In this document: positions 35,501-43,309 of the stretch, piece after piece
Numbering within the stretch: position 1 is the first letter of the stretch
How the letters are laid out: every line of letters starts with the position of its first letter
Assembly: GCA_041672385.1 (NCBI GenBank)
Contig: JBAYZQ010000001.1
Coordinates: forward strand, 1 to 47,021
Length of the DNA: 47,021 nt
DNA from: JBAYZQ01 sp041672385
Lineage (GTDB): Bacteria > Spirochaetota > Spirochaetia > Sphaerochaetales > Sphaerochaetaceae
Direction: 5' to 3'
Notes under the pieces: generated by a model
Told to the model about the DNA's origin: nothing
Seen by the model: the letters and a program-made list of their open reading frames with translations, nothing else
The model's database searches: none
Position numbers and translations under genes: made by a program

Positions 35501-37762
35501 AAACATTCTGAAATGGTACTTTGTCTAGGACAAAATATCGATACGGATATTATTCAAACAGATAGGGATAATACTCTGCTAATTGGATTTGGTTCTGGAA
35601 TAGGAGCAAGAGCTGACTTAAATTATACCGTTTCTACTCAAGTCAGTAATTATAATTGGGTTAGTTCTAAATTATGTTCATCATTAAGTCAAATATATCC
35701 TTTTTCAGATGAAGTTAAAGAAGCAATAGTGAGGAATTTGTTTTATCAACAAAAACGTATTTCTGACTTATCTATTTTTAGAGCCCTTGGAAGTGTCGAT
35801 ACAAATAAGTATGATTTCTTTTCATATATGCTTACCAGAAAAATATTAAAGATAGACCCTTCAAAATATTGTTGTGATGTAGTTGTATCCCTAGATTCAT
35901 ACATGCATTGGTTTGATTTTGATGTTAGTAAAATTCGTACTGATTTATTATGGATTACAGTTGAAAGAAATGGTTTTAAGGGTTGTAAAAAACAGTTTAA
36001 AATTAATTTTCACCTAATTGAATGCAAGATGGGTTCAAACCTCAAATTTTTATATGCAGAGGAGGCTTGCAAACAAATTTCAGAAACTTATAGAAAGTTA
36101 GAACCCCATTTTAGAAATTATAAATCAGAAGTTACAGATTCAAAATTTTGGTGGATGCAGTTGTATAAAATAATTGTTTCAAATATGGAAGAGGATTATT
36201 ATCCTATTGAATTAGAAAACTTATCTGAAGGTTTGTTTGAAACAAGTTGGGACTCATCAGTATTTGGATTTGAATTGAAACCAATGGAAGAAGACGCAAA
36301 ATTATACAAATTGATAAGTAAATCAGCCCTAGGAACTATTCCTTTTTACATTTTTTCTGAAGAATTAACAAAGGAAATTGGTATGAAGGATGAACAAAGT
36401 AGTCTTACTTGGAACGAATTTAAGATAAAATTTTTCCCCGAGTGGGTAGATTTTTCAAAAAAAAATCCACCAGAAAAGATTGACTTGGAGGAAAATAATA
36501 AATTACCAGAAATCATTAACTCTTTTGTTAATGAAACCGTAAAGAATAAGGAATATTTCAACACTGTTGAAGAATTTTCTGAGGGAAATATACCTTTTGT
36601 TGCAGAAAATCTAGTAAATCCTGATTTGAAAATATATTTAGGTACAAACGCTTATGGAGAAAAAGAATACTGGAATTTTGGAATTAATAAGAAACTTAAT
36701 AATAGGCATATTTTTGTTTTGGGGGCATCTGGTTCAGGAAAAACCTATGCTATAAGTGGAATTTTAGCAGAATTAGCAAAAAATAATCAGGGGTCAATTG
36801 TTTTTGATTACAATAATGGTTTTACTCCACAACAGATAGAGGAAGCAATAAAAAAATATTTTAAGAAACAGGTTTTTGTAAAAAAAACGAAATTGGAGGT
36901 TAATCCTTTTTTGAAATTTGTCCAACAATATGATGAAAATGATCCAACTTCTTTGGTAGAACAAAAACCTTTTGATATTGCTACTAGAGTAGCCAATATT
37001 ATCAAATCCCATTATTCAACGATAGGTGAAAATCAAATTGGATATTTAGTAGATATTATTGAAGAAGGCGTTGAAAATTTTGGAGATCAATATTCATTGA
37101 CACAATTAGGAGAAGATTTAAAAATTCGGGAATTTAAAGATAAAGAAGTTGGAAAATTAAGAAATAAAATTAGAGCTTTAACAAAGGTAGATCCTTTCAA
37201 ATATAGCGAAAAAGGGGAAAATTGGAACAATATTTTTATGGGAAAAGACCAAAAGTTTATAAATGTTTTTCAGTTGGCCATGATGGATCCATCTGTTCAA
37301 AAATTAATAATTGAATTTTGTTTATGGGATTTGTGGTTTTTTGTAAATAACAAATCACTATCGGAAAAAGATCCAAAAGTTGTATTTTTAGATGAGATTC
37401 AAAATTTAGATTTAGGAGAAGGTTCACCATTCTTAAAATTTCTTAAGGAAGGACGGAAATTTGGATTATGTTTGATTGCCGCTACGCAAGATTTTTCTAG
37501 TATAAATGGAACGCAATCTCCTACGGTTAGTGCTTTAATGGGAGCTGCTACCAAATTGTTTTTTAAGCCTGCTGACAATGAGATAAAAAAAGTTGCAACA
37601 TTATTAAACCAAAATGATTCTTCAAAATCCATAAATGATTGGATTTTTGAATTATCTGGTTTGTCTAAAGGAGAGTGCTTTTTATTAACAGGAAACGGCA
37701 ATAACGCTTCCCAACAAGCCATAAAGATTAAAATACCATCAATGGAAGAAAGGAATTTATAA
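32519..37762 (+). CDS. sspH: Giant HerA-like ATPase, SspH or DndH/DptH type
   Basis: A 1747-residue protein. About 1380 N-terminal residues carry no motif I recognise. They are followed by a HerA/FtsK-type motor: Walker A GASGSGKTYA (1402-1411), Walker B VVFLDEIQNL (D1625, E1626), then AATQDFSSINGTQSP and the terminal GECFLLTGN segment. DptH/DndH-type proteins have this size and layout. It should translocate on DNA and, with F and G, restrict unmodified DNA. The start follows GGGAGG. The stop overlaps the next start as TAATG, tying it to the second DUF4007 gene. No nuclease motif is evident; one may hide in the long N-terminal part. Confidence 0.75.
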   Translation: MNLLKDTIVDYIKFHIDFNSRKADSALQMKISSKVLNFDEMSMLLTDLNQFYYSNSNVNLNIKVSKQLIDFWEECNFNIQNLNENWKDKKGNLTFYRNELATKTDKRQNVLLLIGCDLVDDTASLEHLITCDYSELYSNYMKNSFYDWIELFIKELGYSSSLILKKEKEKANTVLKELLKYFDLDYISNYLNKITETKSISEQISLDQLLLKHLYLLSSVSCSIKVDKKFPETLNKIINISYELFSKRIKLEGVKQNKYQTNINKFINTSDEKVLEIIKKIEENKDSNYPTFDNFSSFIEACSNLVNCDIKEDEANRLRKCNFEVILNKIFGIRTASIKQNSNLVKLVEGNPFEMVLGALWDSFFSAKEKEEIDLSKIKKIEINPVSFFHNIPTKEIKEKVKKDKNYRFVYDEKLRDCFGGLDDYLKEKVFSLIKEGNNFNEDIEFIVNLSNPESYHKCFYSSIKNPTLIFSISLDDFKKTYKWVLRDTDVLVITGKIIRQIFKELKEKDEPLLPVFTLKNFDSCFFMQNEEDFKEEFSSDLKNSNSTFINDLIPNEFDIQKLPNLKILSKAYINYIIDYYENGLYSAIESSSANKFLKTYIENLRIVNSDDKNNVSDICEKYLSAFWILSESNYSRKKNVDKGILSLLHPTMIEEFQAKNNFQRSYFEEKVNNYLFNKDKNKKQINRWAKCKELSIMQTPIPCFINNETDQITTGVWGEEVLFRIGEQNKPDLESIITTKVRKNNEEEISDSKLSNETQESKLIAKQLENFVDFHDYAEEGISISVILEKSIQPVLAGIISFVKNKFKNNENLQDYVQNPYVIDLNIFSTENNEFSVNNWLSRLAQYWNEKAQTYINNHGPFDCSKLNIFHSIIGKNNSYSKFILESRLDADITILYGFSTLINKNIKIIDDSQMEVVSLKFPILQKFSPKQKSKAMQRNKVFINRQFETSTEYLKLISSKQKNVGESLKGKQVYLNEVFDYENWLEILKICHKHSEMVLCLGQNIDTDIIQTDRDNTLLIGFGSGIGARADLNYTVSTQVSNYNWVSSKLCSSLSQIYPFSDEVKEAIVRNLFYQQKRISDLSIFRALGSVDTNKYDFFSYMLTRKILKIDPSKYCCDVVVSLDSYMHWFDFDVSKIRTDLLWITVERNGFKGCKKQFKINFHLIECKMGSNLKFLYAEEACKQISETYRKLEPHFRNYKSEVTDSKFWWMQLYKIIVSNMEEDYYPIELENLSEGLFETSWDSSVFGFELKPMEEDAKLYKLISKSALGTIPFYIFSEELTKEIGMKDEQSSLTWNEFKIKFFPEWVDFSKKNPPEKIDLEENNKLPEIINSFVNETVKNKEYFNTVEEFSEGNIPFVAENLVNPDLKIYLGTNAYGEKEYWNFGINKKLNNRHIFVLGASGSGKTYAISGILAELAKNNQGSIVFDYNNGFTPQQIEEAIKKYFKKQVFVKKTKLEVNPFLKFVQQYDENDPTSLVEQKPFDIATRVANIIKSHYSTIGENQIGYLVDIIEEGVENFGDQYSLTQLGEDLKIREFKDKEVGKLRNKIRALTKVDPFKYSEKGENWNNIFMGKDQKFINVFQLAMMDPSVQKLIIEFCLWDLWFFVNNKSLSEKDPKVVFLDEIQNLDLGEGSPFLKFLKEGRKFGLCLIAATQDFSSINGTQSPTVSALMGAATKLFFKPADNEIKKVATLLNQNDSSKSINDWIFELSGLSKGECFLLTGNGNNASQQAIKIKIPSMEERNL

Positions 37763-38571
37763 TGAAAAAATTAAGTAATAATTTTAACGACACTTTTCTA
37801 CCTGAACGAAATTCGCTTTCTAATTTATTGAATTTTATTCAAAATAACGAAAAGTCAAGTCTTGCAGAAATTAAGAGAGAAACTGGAATTTCCAATGGCA
37901 CAACTACTGGTAAAATAAAACCTTTTATTAATTATCTTTACGGGATGGGATTAATCTTTTATGAATTTACAAATGGTCTTTATAATTTTAAATTAACTGA
38001 ATTTGGTAAAATTGTTTTCAAGGAAGATCCTAATCTTAGTATGCACATAACTCAATGGGTTTGTCATGCAAACCTTTGTGATTTAAAAAGTGGAAGTGAT
38101 GTTTGGATTAGTATGTTTAATGATTGGAAAACAAATGAAACAAGAGATATAGTTTCAATTTCAAAAATATCAAAAATTTCTTTAAAAAAATACACTCCCT
38201 TGCTAGGAATGTATATAAATAATGGTTCTTTTGAATATCCTAAAGTAATTGAAGATATTAAAGGAAGAAAAGTTTTTAAAAGAAATAGCGCTCCCTTAAT
38301 TCTAGAAAATATTCCTGGCTTTGGCGCAGTTTTAATTCACTTGTTAGCAAATTATTGTGACAAAATTTCTCAGGTAAGTATTCCTGAGTTTGAAAGCAAA
38401 ACAGGGTTTTCAAATCGATTTGGTTGGGACTCAGAGGAAAGATCTACGCTTTACGAAAAGCTTGCAAATATGGGGTATATAAAAATATCTTCCTTAGTGG
38501 TACCTAGATGTATACAATCACTGATTTCAGAAAAAGAAGCATGGTTACAAATGTACTCAGAAATTATGTAG
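37762..38571 (+). CDS. Second, divergent DUF4007-related protein (SspB paralogue)
   Basis: A 269-residue protein that aligns by eye with the SspB-type protein at 23.5 kb: FNDTFLPERNSLSNLLNFI (8-26) against its HQTF...GLNNI, TGISNGTTTGKI...YLYGMGLI (41-65) against its LGIGSNMV...ATGL, and LTEFGKIVFKEDP (78-90) against its TEFGNLVYEND. Both end in winged-helix-like segments. The first block here lacks the Arg/Gly/Trp pattern of normal DUF4007, so the function may have shifted. It is joined to sspH by a TAATG overlap and precedes another giant ATPase by eight bases, repeating the B-C gene order. A DNA-recognition or nicking role is inference. Confidence 0.6.
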   Translation: MKKLSNNFNDTFLPERNSLSNLLNFIQNNEKSSLAEIKRETGISNGTTTGKIKPFINYLYGMGLIFYEFTNGLYNFKLTEFGKIVFKEDPNLSMHITQWVCHANLCDLKSGSDVWISMFNDWKTNETRDIVSISKISKISLKKYTPLLGMYINNGSFEYPKVIEDIKGRKVFKRNSAPLILENIPGFGAVLIHLLANYCDKISQVSIPEFESKTGFSNRFGWDSEERSTLYEKLANMGYIKISSLVVPRCIQSLISEKEAWLQMYSEIM

Positions 38572-38579
38572 GTGGAAAA

Positions 38580-41500
38580 ATGAATTATTGTGATATTTTA
38601 GAATTTCGAGATAAAAGTTTATTTAATGGTGCAATTGATTTAGACTGCTTTGTAAGAGACCCAGAATTATCAGAAGAAATTGCTTGTTCTTATATATTTC
38701 ATGGTTCTAAATGTCATTTAGGAGATGATCGGGATAATAAAAATATTACAGGACAACAGTTAACAGATGCTATTACTTTTGCTTCAAAAGTTTTAGAAAG
38801 CCTTTTTTTACAAGAAAACAAAATGATTTTGGGTATTGCTGGTTATGGGGCAGGAAAATCTCATTTTGCAATTATGTTATGTAATTTACTTGGAAGTAAT
38901 ATAAAAATCAGAGATAAGATTCTTAATAATATTCGTTTCGTCGATGAAAAAGAGGCTGATAAAATTAAAGATTCTTTAAATTTGGATCCAAGACCTGTTT
39001 TAGTGGTCCCCATTAATGGATTAAGGTCCTTTAATCTTCAAGAAGCTTTTTTTAAAACAACAAAAAAAATTTTATTAAACGATAATCAATCAATTGAATT
39101 TTTAAATGCTTTTGATACTCGTTTTTCTAATTTAAAATATACATTTGTAAATCATAAGAATGTTCTTCTTATTAATTCAATTTTGAAGGATGTTGGTTGT
39201 AAAAATATTGAGGAATTTATTGAAAGAATGGATAATTCTGATGTAGATTTATTTGAATTGATTTTAAAAAATTTAAAATTAAAGGGAGAATATATTGATA
39301 TAAGCTCTTCAGCTTCCGGTGAATTAAAAGACTTAATACCATTAATTTATAAAGAAAATTGTGGTAATGGCAAACATTATCGTTCGATGATAATTGTTTT
39401 CGATGAGTTTGGTAAGTATATGATGTTTGCTGCTGAGAATGAAACTAGGGCAGGTAGTGGAATAATGCAACAATTATATGAAGGTGTAAATTCATTAAAG
39501 GATTCATCTATTTCTTTATTAGGTTTATCTCAATTAGATTTAAAACAATACCAAGTTACAACTGTTTCAAATAGTTTAAATGCTGAAAATAATAAAAATA
39601 GATTTGTTACTAGATTTGACCACGCTAGAAGATATTATTTAAGTGTAAGTTTGGAAAGTTTAATTTCAAATCTGATAAAAGTAAAAAAAACTGAATTTTT
39701 ACCTAATAAATATGATAAAATCTTTGAGAAAAGGGTAGAAAAAGACTTGTCTCTTATTCACCGGTGGTTTCCAGTTTCAAATAATTCTGTCGTTTGGACC
39801 GATGTTTCAGAATTTATAAAGGTAATAGCAATAGGTTGTTGGCCATTAGATTCTTTTTCTTTATGGCTATTAGTTTACTTAAGTTCAGTAAATAATATTT
39901 TACAAGAAAGATCTTCTCTAAATTTATTAAAGCAATGTTTTGAAACCTTATCAACAACTAAATTTGATCTTACAAAATTAATTTCTGCAACAAGTTTTTT
40001 TGAAGTAGGTTTAGGACAGGAGTTTGAAAATTCCGAACATTCTAATCCTTCAATAAATCCAATAGCTCTAAAATATCAAGCATTAATGGAAAAATATGGT
40101 CAACAACTAACAGATAAAGAAATTATTGTTTTAAGGGCAATAATTATATCTAACAAAATTAAAGCTAGATGTTTAAATTTTGATGACTCAGAATTGCTTT
40201 TATCTAAGCTCTCATTGTTATCCAAGGTAACTATTAATTCAGTAGTAAAAAACCTTACTGAAAATTATAATATTATTGAAGAAAGTTCTAATAATCTTTT
40301 TGATTTAATTACTAACGCTCCTTCTTTTTCAGAGTATTCTAGATTATTTCAAGGGAAGATAAATAGTGGAGCTAGAATAAATGATATGGGAAGATTTAAA
40401 TCAATGGTAAAATCTTTAATAAATAATAAGGATTTTGAACAAGAATATAATAATTTATTTAAATTTGTGGATACAAAATTTGCAGTTAATCACAACATAG
40501 ATTCAATAGAATGGAAATTTCTTCCTGAATTAGATGTTTCGGATGATCCAGTTGGATATATGTCTAATTATCTTAGAAATGATAATTTATTTGTTAAAAA
40601 CCAATTTAATCAACCCAAAGGAATTATTTTATATCTGATAACAAATAAATTGGTTGATATTGTTATGAGCAAGCAAAAAATTAAAGATATGTTAATTTCT
40701 AAAAAGAATAAGACTGGTTTTAGCTTACCATTGATAATTGTTATAATTCCAGATTCAGAAAACAAATTATTTGAGAATGCTATGAAATATTATGTCCTAA
40801 GAAACTTTTCTCTAGAGGAAGAAGAAAAATTTAAAGTTTTTTATAATAAAGATAAAAGAAAAATTATTAATGCAACTAGAGAAACTATAGATATACTATT
40901 AAAAAAGAGGATAATAATTGCAGATGTAAATACTGAATATAAAAGATACAGTGACTATGCAAACCAATTATTTGAAATAGCTTTTCCTAAAGTTATCTCT
41001 TTTGAAATGGCTGGATTTGGAACTGATTCTGGAAAGGGATATCTTGAATGCAAGAATTTAATACTAAGTCTAGTGAAAAAAGGTTCCTCTAATATGAATT
41101 TTCTCAATGATTTAACAGTTACTCAGAAAACCCATTGTGTAAGATTAATTGGTAGTTGGTGTTTTTTTGATTTTGATAAACAGATAAAAAAATATCCTGG
41201 AAATTCGACAATTAAAATGCTTTTTGAAAATCTTGATAATGAATTAGACTCTCAGAAAAACTTAGAGGTAAGTAAAATATTTTCCCTTTTGCAACAACCT
41301 CCTTTCGGACTAAATAGCAGCGGTTCATCTGTTTTAGTGTTTCTCTATTATGCAGGCCGAAATAATGAGCTTGAGTTTATAAAAGGAGGAGAATCCAAAG
41401 ATTTATCAATATATTTTAATTTAAAAAAGATAAAATGGTTTGATAGTAGTACTAAAGGTCTTAATAAAGAGTTCTTTAAGGATTGTGAGTTTATAAAAAA

Positions 41501-42896
41501 AGTTAGGAATGATTTGAAATGTTTGGAATTAATTGAAAATTGGAGAAATGCTCAAACCTATAAAGAAAAAATTGAATTTAATATAAAAGCCAAAGAGCTC
41601 TTTCAAGTCCAACATTTAGTGTTACCTTCAGATTTAACTAGCGTTTATGGTCGTTTAAGCGAAGAAGCTGGTAAAGCTAGTGAAATGGTTAGTAAATTAG
41701 AAAATTGCAAAAAAGAATATTCAAATGATTTTATTAGTTTAATGAAAACTAAGGCTCTTTATCAATTGGCTAATAAGATTTTTGATTTTAAGAATAAATT
41801 AGAAGAAATATTTCAGGATCAAAGCAATTGGTTGCCCGAAGAAAAAGATAAGGTATCTGAAACTTTTAGTTCTTTACAAGCCTATTTTGAAGAAAATTTA
41901 AAAGATTGGGTTGCTTGTAATTTGCTTAATTGCAATACTAATTCAGAACAAAATATGGTTTTAAAATGCAGGGTTTTATGTAAGAAACTTGATATTCTAA
42001 AATATAAAAAAAGTCAAACTTATCTAGAAAAAATGTTAACAATTTATGAAGAAAAATCTAAATCTTTAGAAATTTACAATAAAGTTTTATTTGAAGTAAA
42101 CCAAGTTTTTAGGAAATTTGATTTGCAAATACAAAAATTGGGCATTTTTAATTGGGTTCAGGCTAAACAGAATGTTTTGGATTTGGAAAATTGTATGATA
42201 ATGATTAAGTCTTTGAATAATTCTGTTTTCGTTGTGTTAAAAAAGGATAAAACTGAATTAACTTCTAAAGTTGAAAAAAGATTAGATTATGTAAAAAATA
42301 TTATTAATCAAAATGACAAATATTTTAATGACATTTTTGATTCTAAAATTAACAAAGATTCTGATTTAAATGAATTACTTGATAAAGCTAATTCATTAAA
42401 GGCTTTTTATGTCAATGATGAAAAGGCCTCTAAAATTGATAGTTTTATTAAGGAAATAAGACTGATTAATGCTTCAATAAGTAAGCTTAATATGGGATTT
42501 TTTTCTTATAGTGATTTTGCTTTAAAATTTAATGAAATTTGTGAAGAACACATGAATGTTTTGAAGAACCCTATTATTGATGATATTTCTTTTATTGAAA
42601 AAGAGTACAATAATAAAAGAAATTATTGGTTAATAAAAGGCGATGAATGGACTGAAAAAATTAACACCCTTTTTAATAATTCGAAGAGTACTGATGATTG
42701 GAATTATATTATTTCAATGATCAATAATAAACCAGTTTTTTTATCAGAATTCAATAAACAAAGAGTTGACGAAATTTTTAAAGAAACTAAAAAATATTTG
42801 AATAAGAAGGAATTAGAATATATTATTTCTTTAATAAATAATTTGGATGAAGAAAACAAGAAGAATCTTTTTGAGAAGCTTAAGAATTTTTTATAG
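38580..42896 (+). CDS. Second giant P-loop ATPase (SspC paralogue)
   Basis: A 1438-residue ATPase. Walker A is GIAGYGAGKSHF (85-96) and Walker B is IVFDEFGKYM (D275, E276). The block WPLDSFSLWLLVYLSS...QERS at about 419-450 lines up with the YPIHP...NERS block of the SspC-type protein at the same distance from Walker B, so the two are distant relatives. The last about 450 residues are Lys/Glu-rich and probably coiled coil. The ATG at 38580 follows AGGTGG and abuts the DUF4007-like gene; a frame open 24 codons further upstream overlaps that gene and has no ribosome site. It is the last gene of the operon. Role unknown; an ATP-driven partner of the second DUF4007 protein is likely. Confidence 0.65.
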   Translation: MNYCDILEFRDKSLFNGAIDLDCFVRDPELSEEIACSYIFHGSKCHLGDDRDNKNITGQQLTDAITFASKVLESLFLQENKMILGIAGYGAGKSHFAIMLCNLLGSNIKIRDKILNNIRFVDEKEADKIKDSLNLDPRPVLVVPINGLRSFNLQEAFFKTTKKILLNDNQSIEFLNAFDTRFSNLKYTFVNHKNVLLINSILKDVGCKNIEEFIERMDNSDVDLFELILKNLKLKGEYIDISSSASGELKDLIPLIYKENCGNGKHYRSMIIVFDEFGKYMMFAAENETRAGSGIMQQLYEGVNSLKDSSISLLGLSQLDLKQYQVTTVSNSLNAENNKNRFVTRFDHARRYYLSVSLESLISNLIKVKKTEFLPNKYDKIFEKRVEKDLSLIHRWFPVSNNSVVWTDVSEFIKVIAIGCWPLDSFSLWLLVYLSSVNNILQERSSLNLLKQCFETLSTTKFDLTKLISATSFFEVGLGQEFENSEHSNPSINPIALKYQALMEKYGQQLTDKEIIVLRAIIISNKIKARCLNFDDSELLLSKLSLLSKVTINSVVKNLTENYNIIEESSNNLFDLITNAPSFSEYSRLFQGKINSGARINDMGRFKSMVKSLINNKDFEQEYNNLFKFVDTKFAVNHNIDSIEWKFLPELDVSDDPVGYMSNYLRNDNLFVKNQFNQPKGIILYLITNKLVDIVMSKQKIKDMLISKKNKTGFSLPLIIVIIPDSENKLFENAMKYYVLRNFSLEEEEKFKVFYNKDKRKIINATRETIDILLKKRIIIADVNTEYKRYSDYANQLFEIAFPKVISFEMAGFGTDSGKGYLECKNLILSLVKKGSSNMNFLNDLTVTQKTHCVRLIGSWCFFDFDKQIKKYPGNSTIKMLFENLDNELDSQKNLEVSKIFSLLQQPPFGLNSSGSSVLVFLYYAGRNNELEFIKGGESKDLSIYFNLKKIKWFDSSTKGLNKEFFKDCEFIKKVRNDLKCLELIENWRNAQTYKEKIEFNIKAKELFQVQHLVLPSDLTSVYGRLSEEAGKASEMVSKLENCKKEYSNDFISLMKTKALYQLANKIFDFKNKLEEIFQDQSNWLPEEKDKVSETFSSLQAYFEENLKDWVACNLLNCNTNSEQNMVLKCRVLCKKLDILKYKKSQTYLEKMLTIYEEKSKSLEIYNKVLFEVNQVFRKFDLQIQKLGIFNWVQAKQNVLDLENCMIMIKSLNNSVFVVLKKDKTELTSKVEKRLDYVKNIINQNDKYFNDIFDSKINKDSDLNELLDKANSLKAFYVNDEKASKIDSFIKEIRLINASISKLNMGFFSYSDFALKFNEICEEHMNVLKNPIIDDISFIEKEYNNKRNYWLIKGDEWTEKINTLFNNSKSTDDWNYIISMINNKPVFLSEFNKQRVDEIFKETKKYLNKKELEYIISLINNLDEENKKNLFEKLKNFL

Positions 42897-43129
42897 TAAC
42901 AGTTTTGTATTTTATAATTTAAGAATTTGACAATAATTTATTCCTTAATCCTAATGTGTTTTTTAATGAATATGTTAGTTTTCTTTGAATTGGGAAAATC
43001 TGATCTATTATATTATTATCTTGTTGTAATTTTAGAATGTTGTTATTACGAAAATGTTAAACATTATTTAATAAATTGGTAAATATTGAGGGTTTGATGT
43101 GGTTTCTTAATTTCTTTTTTTTAAACAAC
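42897..43129. other. AT-rich gap after the nine-gene operon
   Basis: No gene is visible. No clear rho-independent terminator closes the operon. The right copy of the 12-base repeat lies 31 bases after the last stop. Confidence 0.35.
42927..42938. repeat. 12-base direct repeat, right copy
   Basis: TTGACAATAATT, identical to 21500-21511. Together they bracket the operon. No target-site or integrase gene is seen. Confidence 0.35.
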
Positions 43130-43159
43130 TTGTCAATCCCTTATATTTTTGGCTATACT
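43130..43159 (+). promoter_or_regulatory. Promoter of hppA
   Basis: TTGTCA (43130-43135), an 18-base spacer and TATACT (43154-43159), about 150 bases before the hppA start. Confidence 0.55.
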
Positions 43160-43228
43160 GTGCAAACTGGCAAAAAAAATTTATTACAAGTTTTAATATT
43201 AATTTTAGAGTTTAATCCTTTAATTAGG

Positions 43229-43248
43229 GTTATTTATGTGGAAATAAC
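43229..43248 (+). other. Hairpin in the hppA leader
   Basis: GTTATTT (43229-43235) pairs with AAATAAC (43242-43248) around a 6-base loop, in the roughly 150-base untranslated leader. I do not recognise a riboswitch class. Confidence 0.3.
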
Positions 43249-43309
43249 ATAAGTGGGGTTGGATTGGCCAGAATAAATATTGTATAATAATAACTTAGGA
43301 GGTTATTAA

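Noticed and set aside
38508..38579. Upstream extension of the second giant ATPase (24 more residues)
   Set aside because: The extension lies inside the preceding gene and lacks a ribosome site; the ATG at 38580 has AGGTGG at a good distance.
21750..42896. BREX or canonical DndABCDE system
   Set aside because: BrxC-like ATPases and a PAPS-reductase-like protein recall BREX, but PglX, PglZ, BrxL and BrxA/B are absent. DndB, DndD (SMC-like) and DndE are also absent, while DUF4007 is present.
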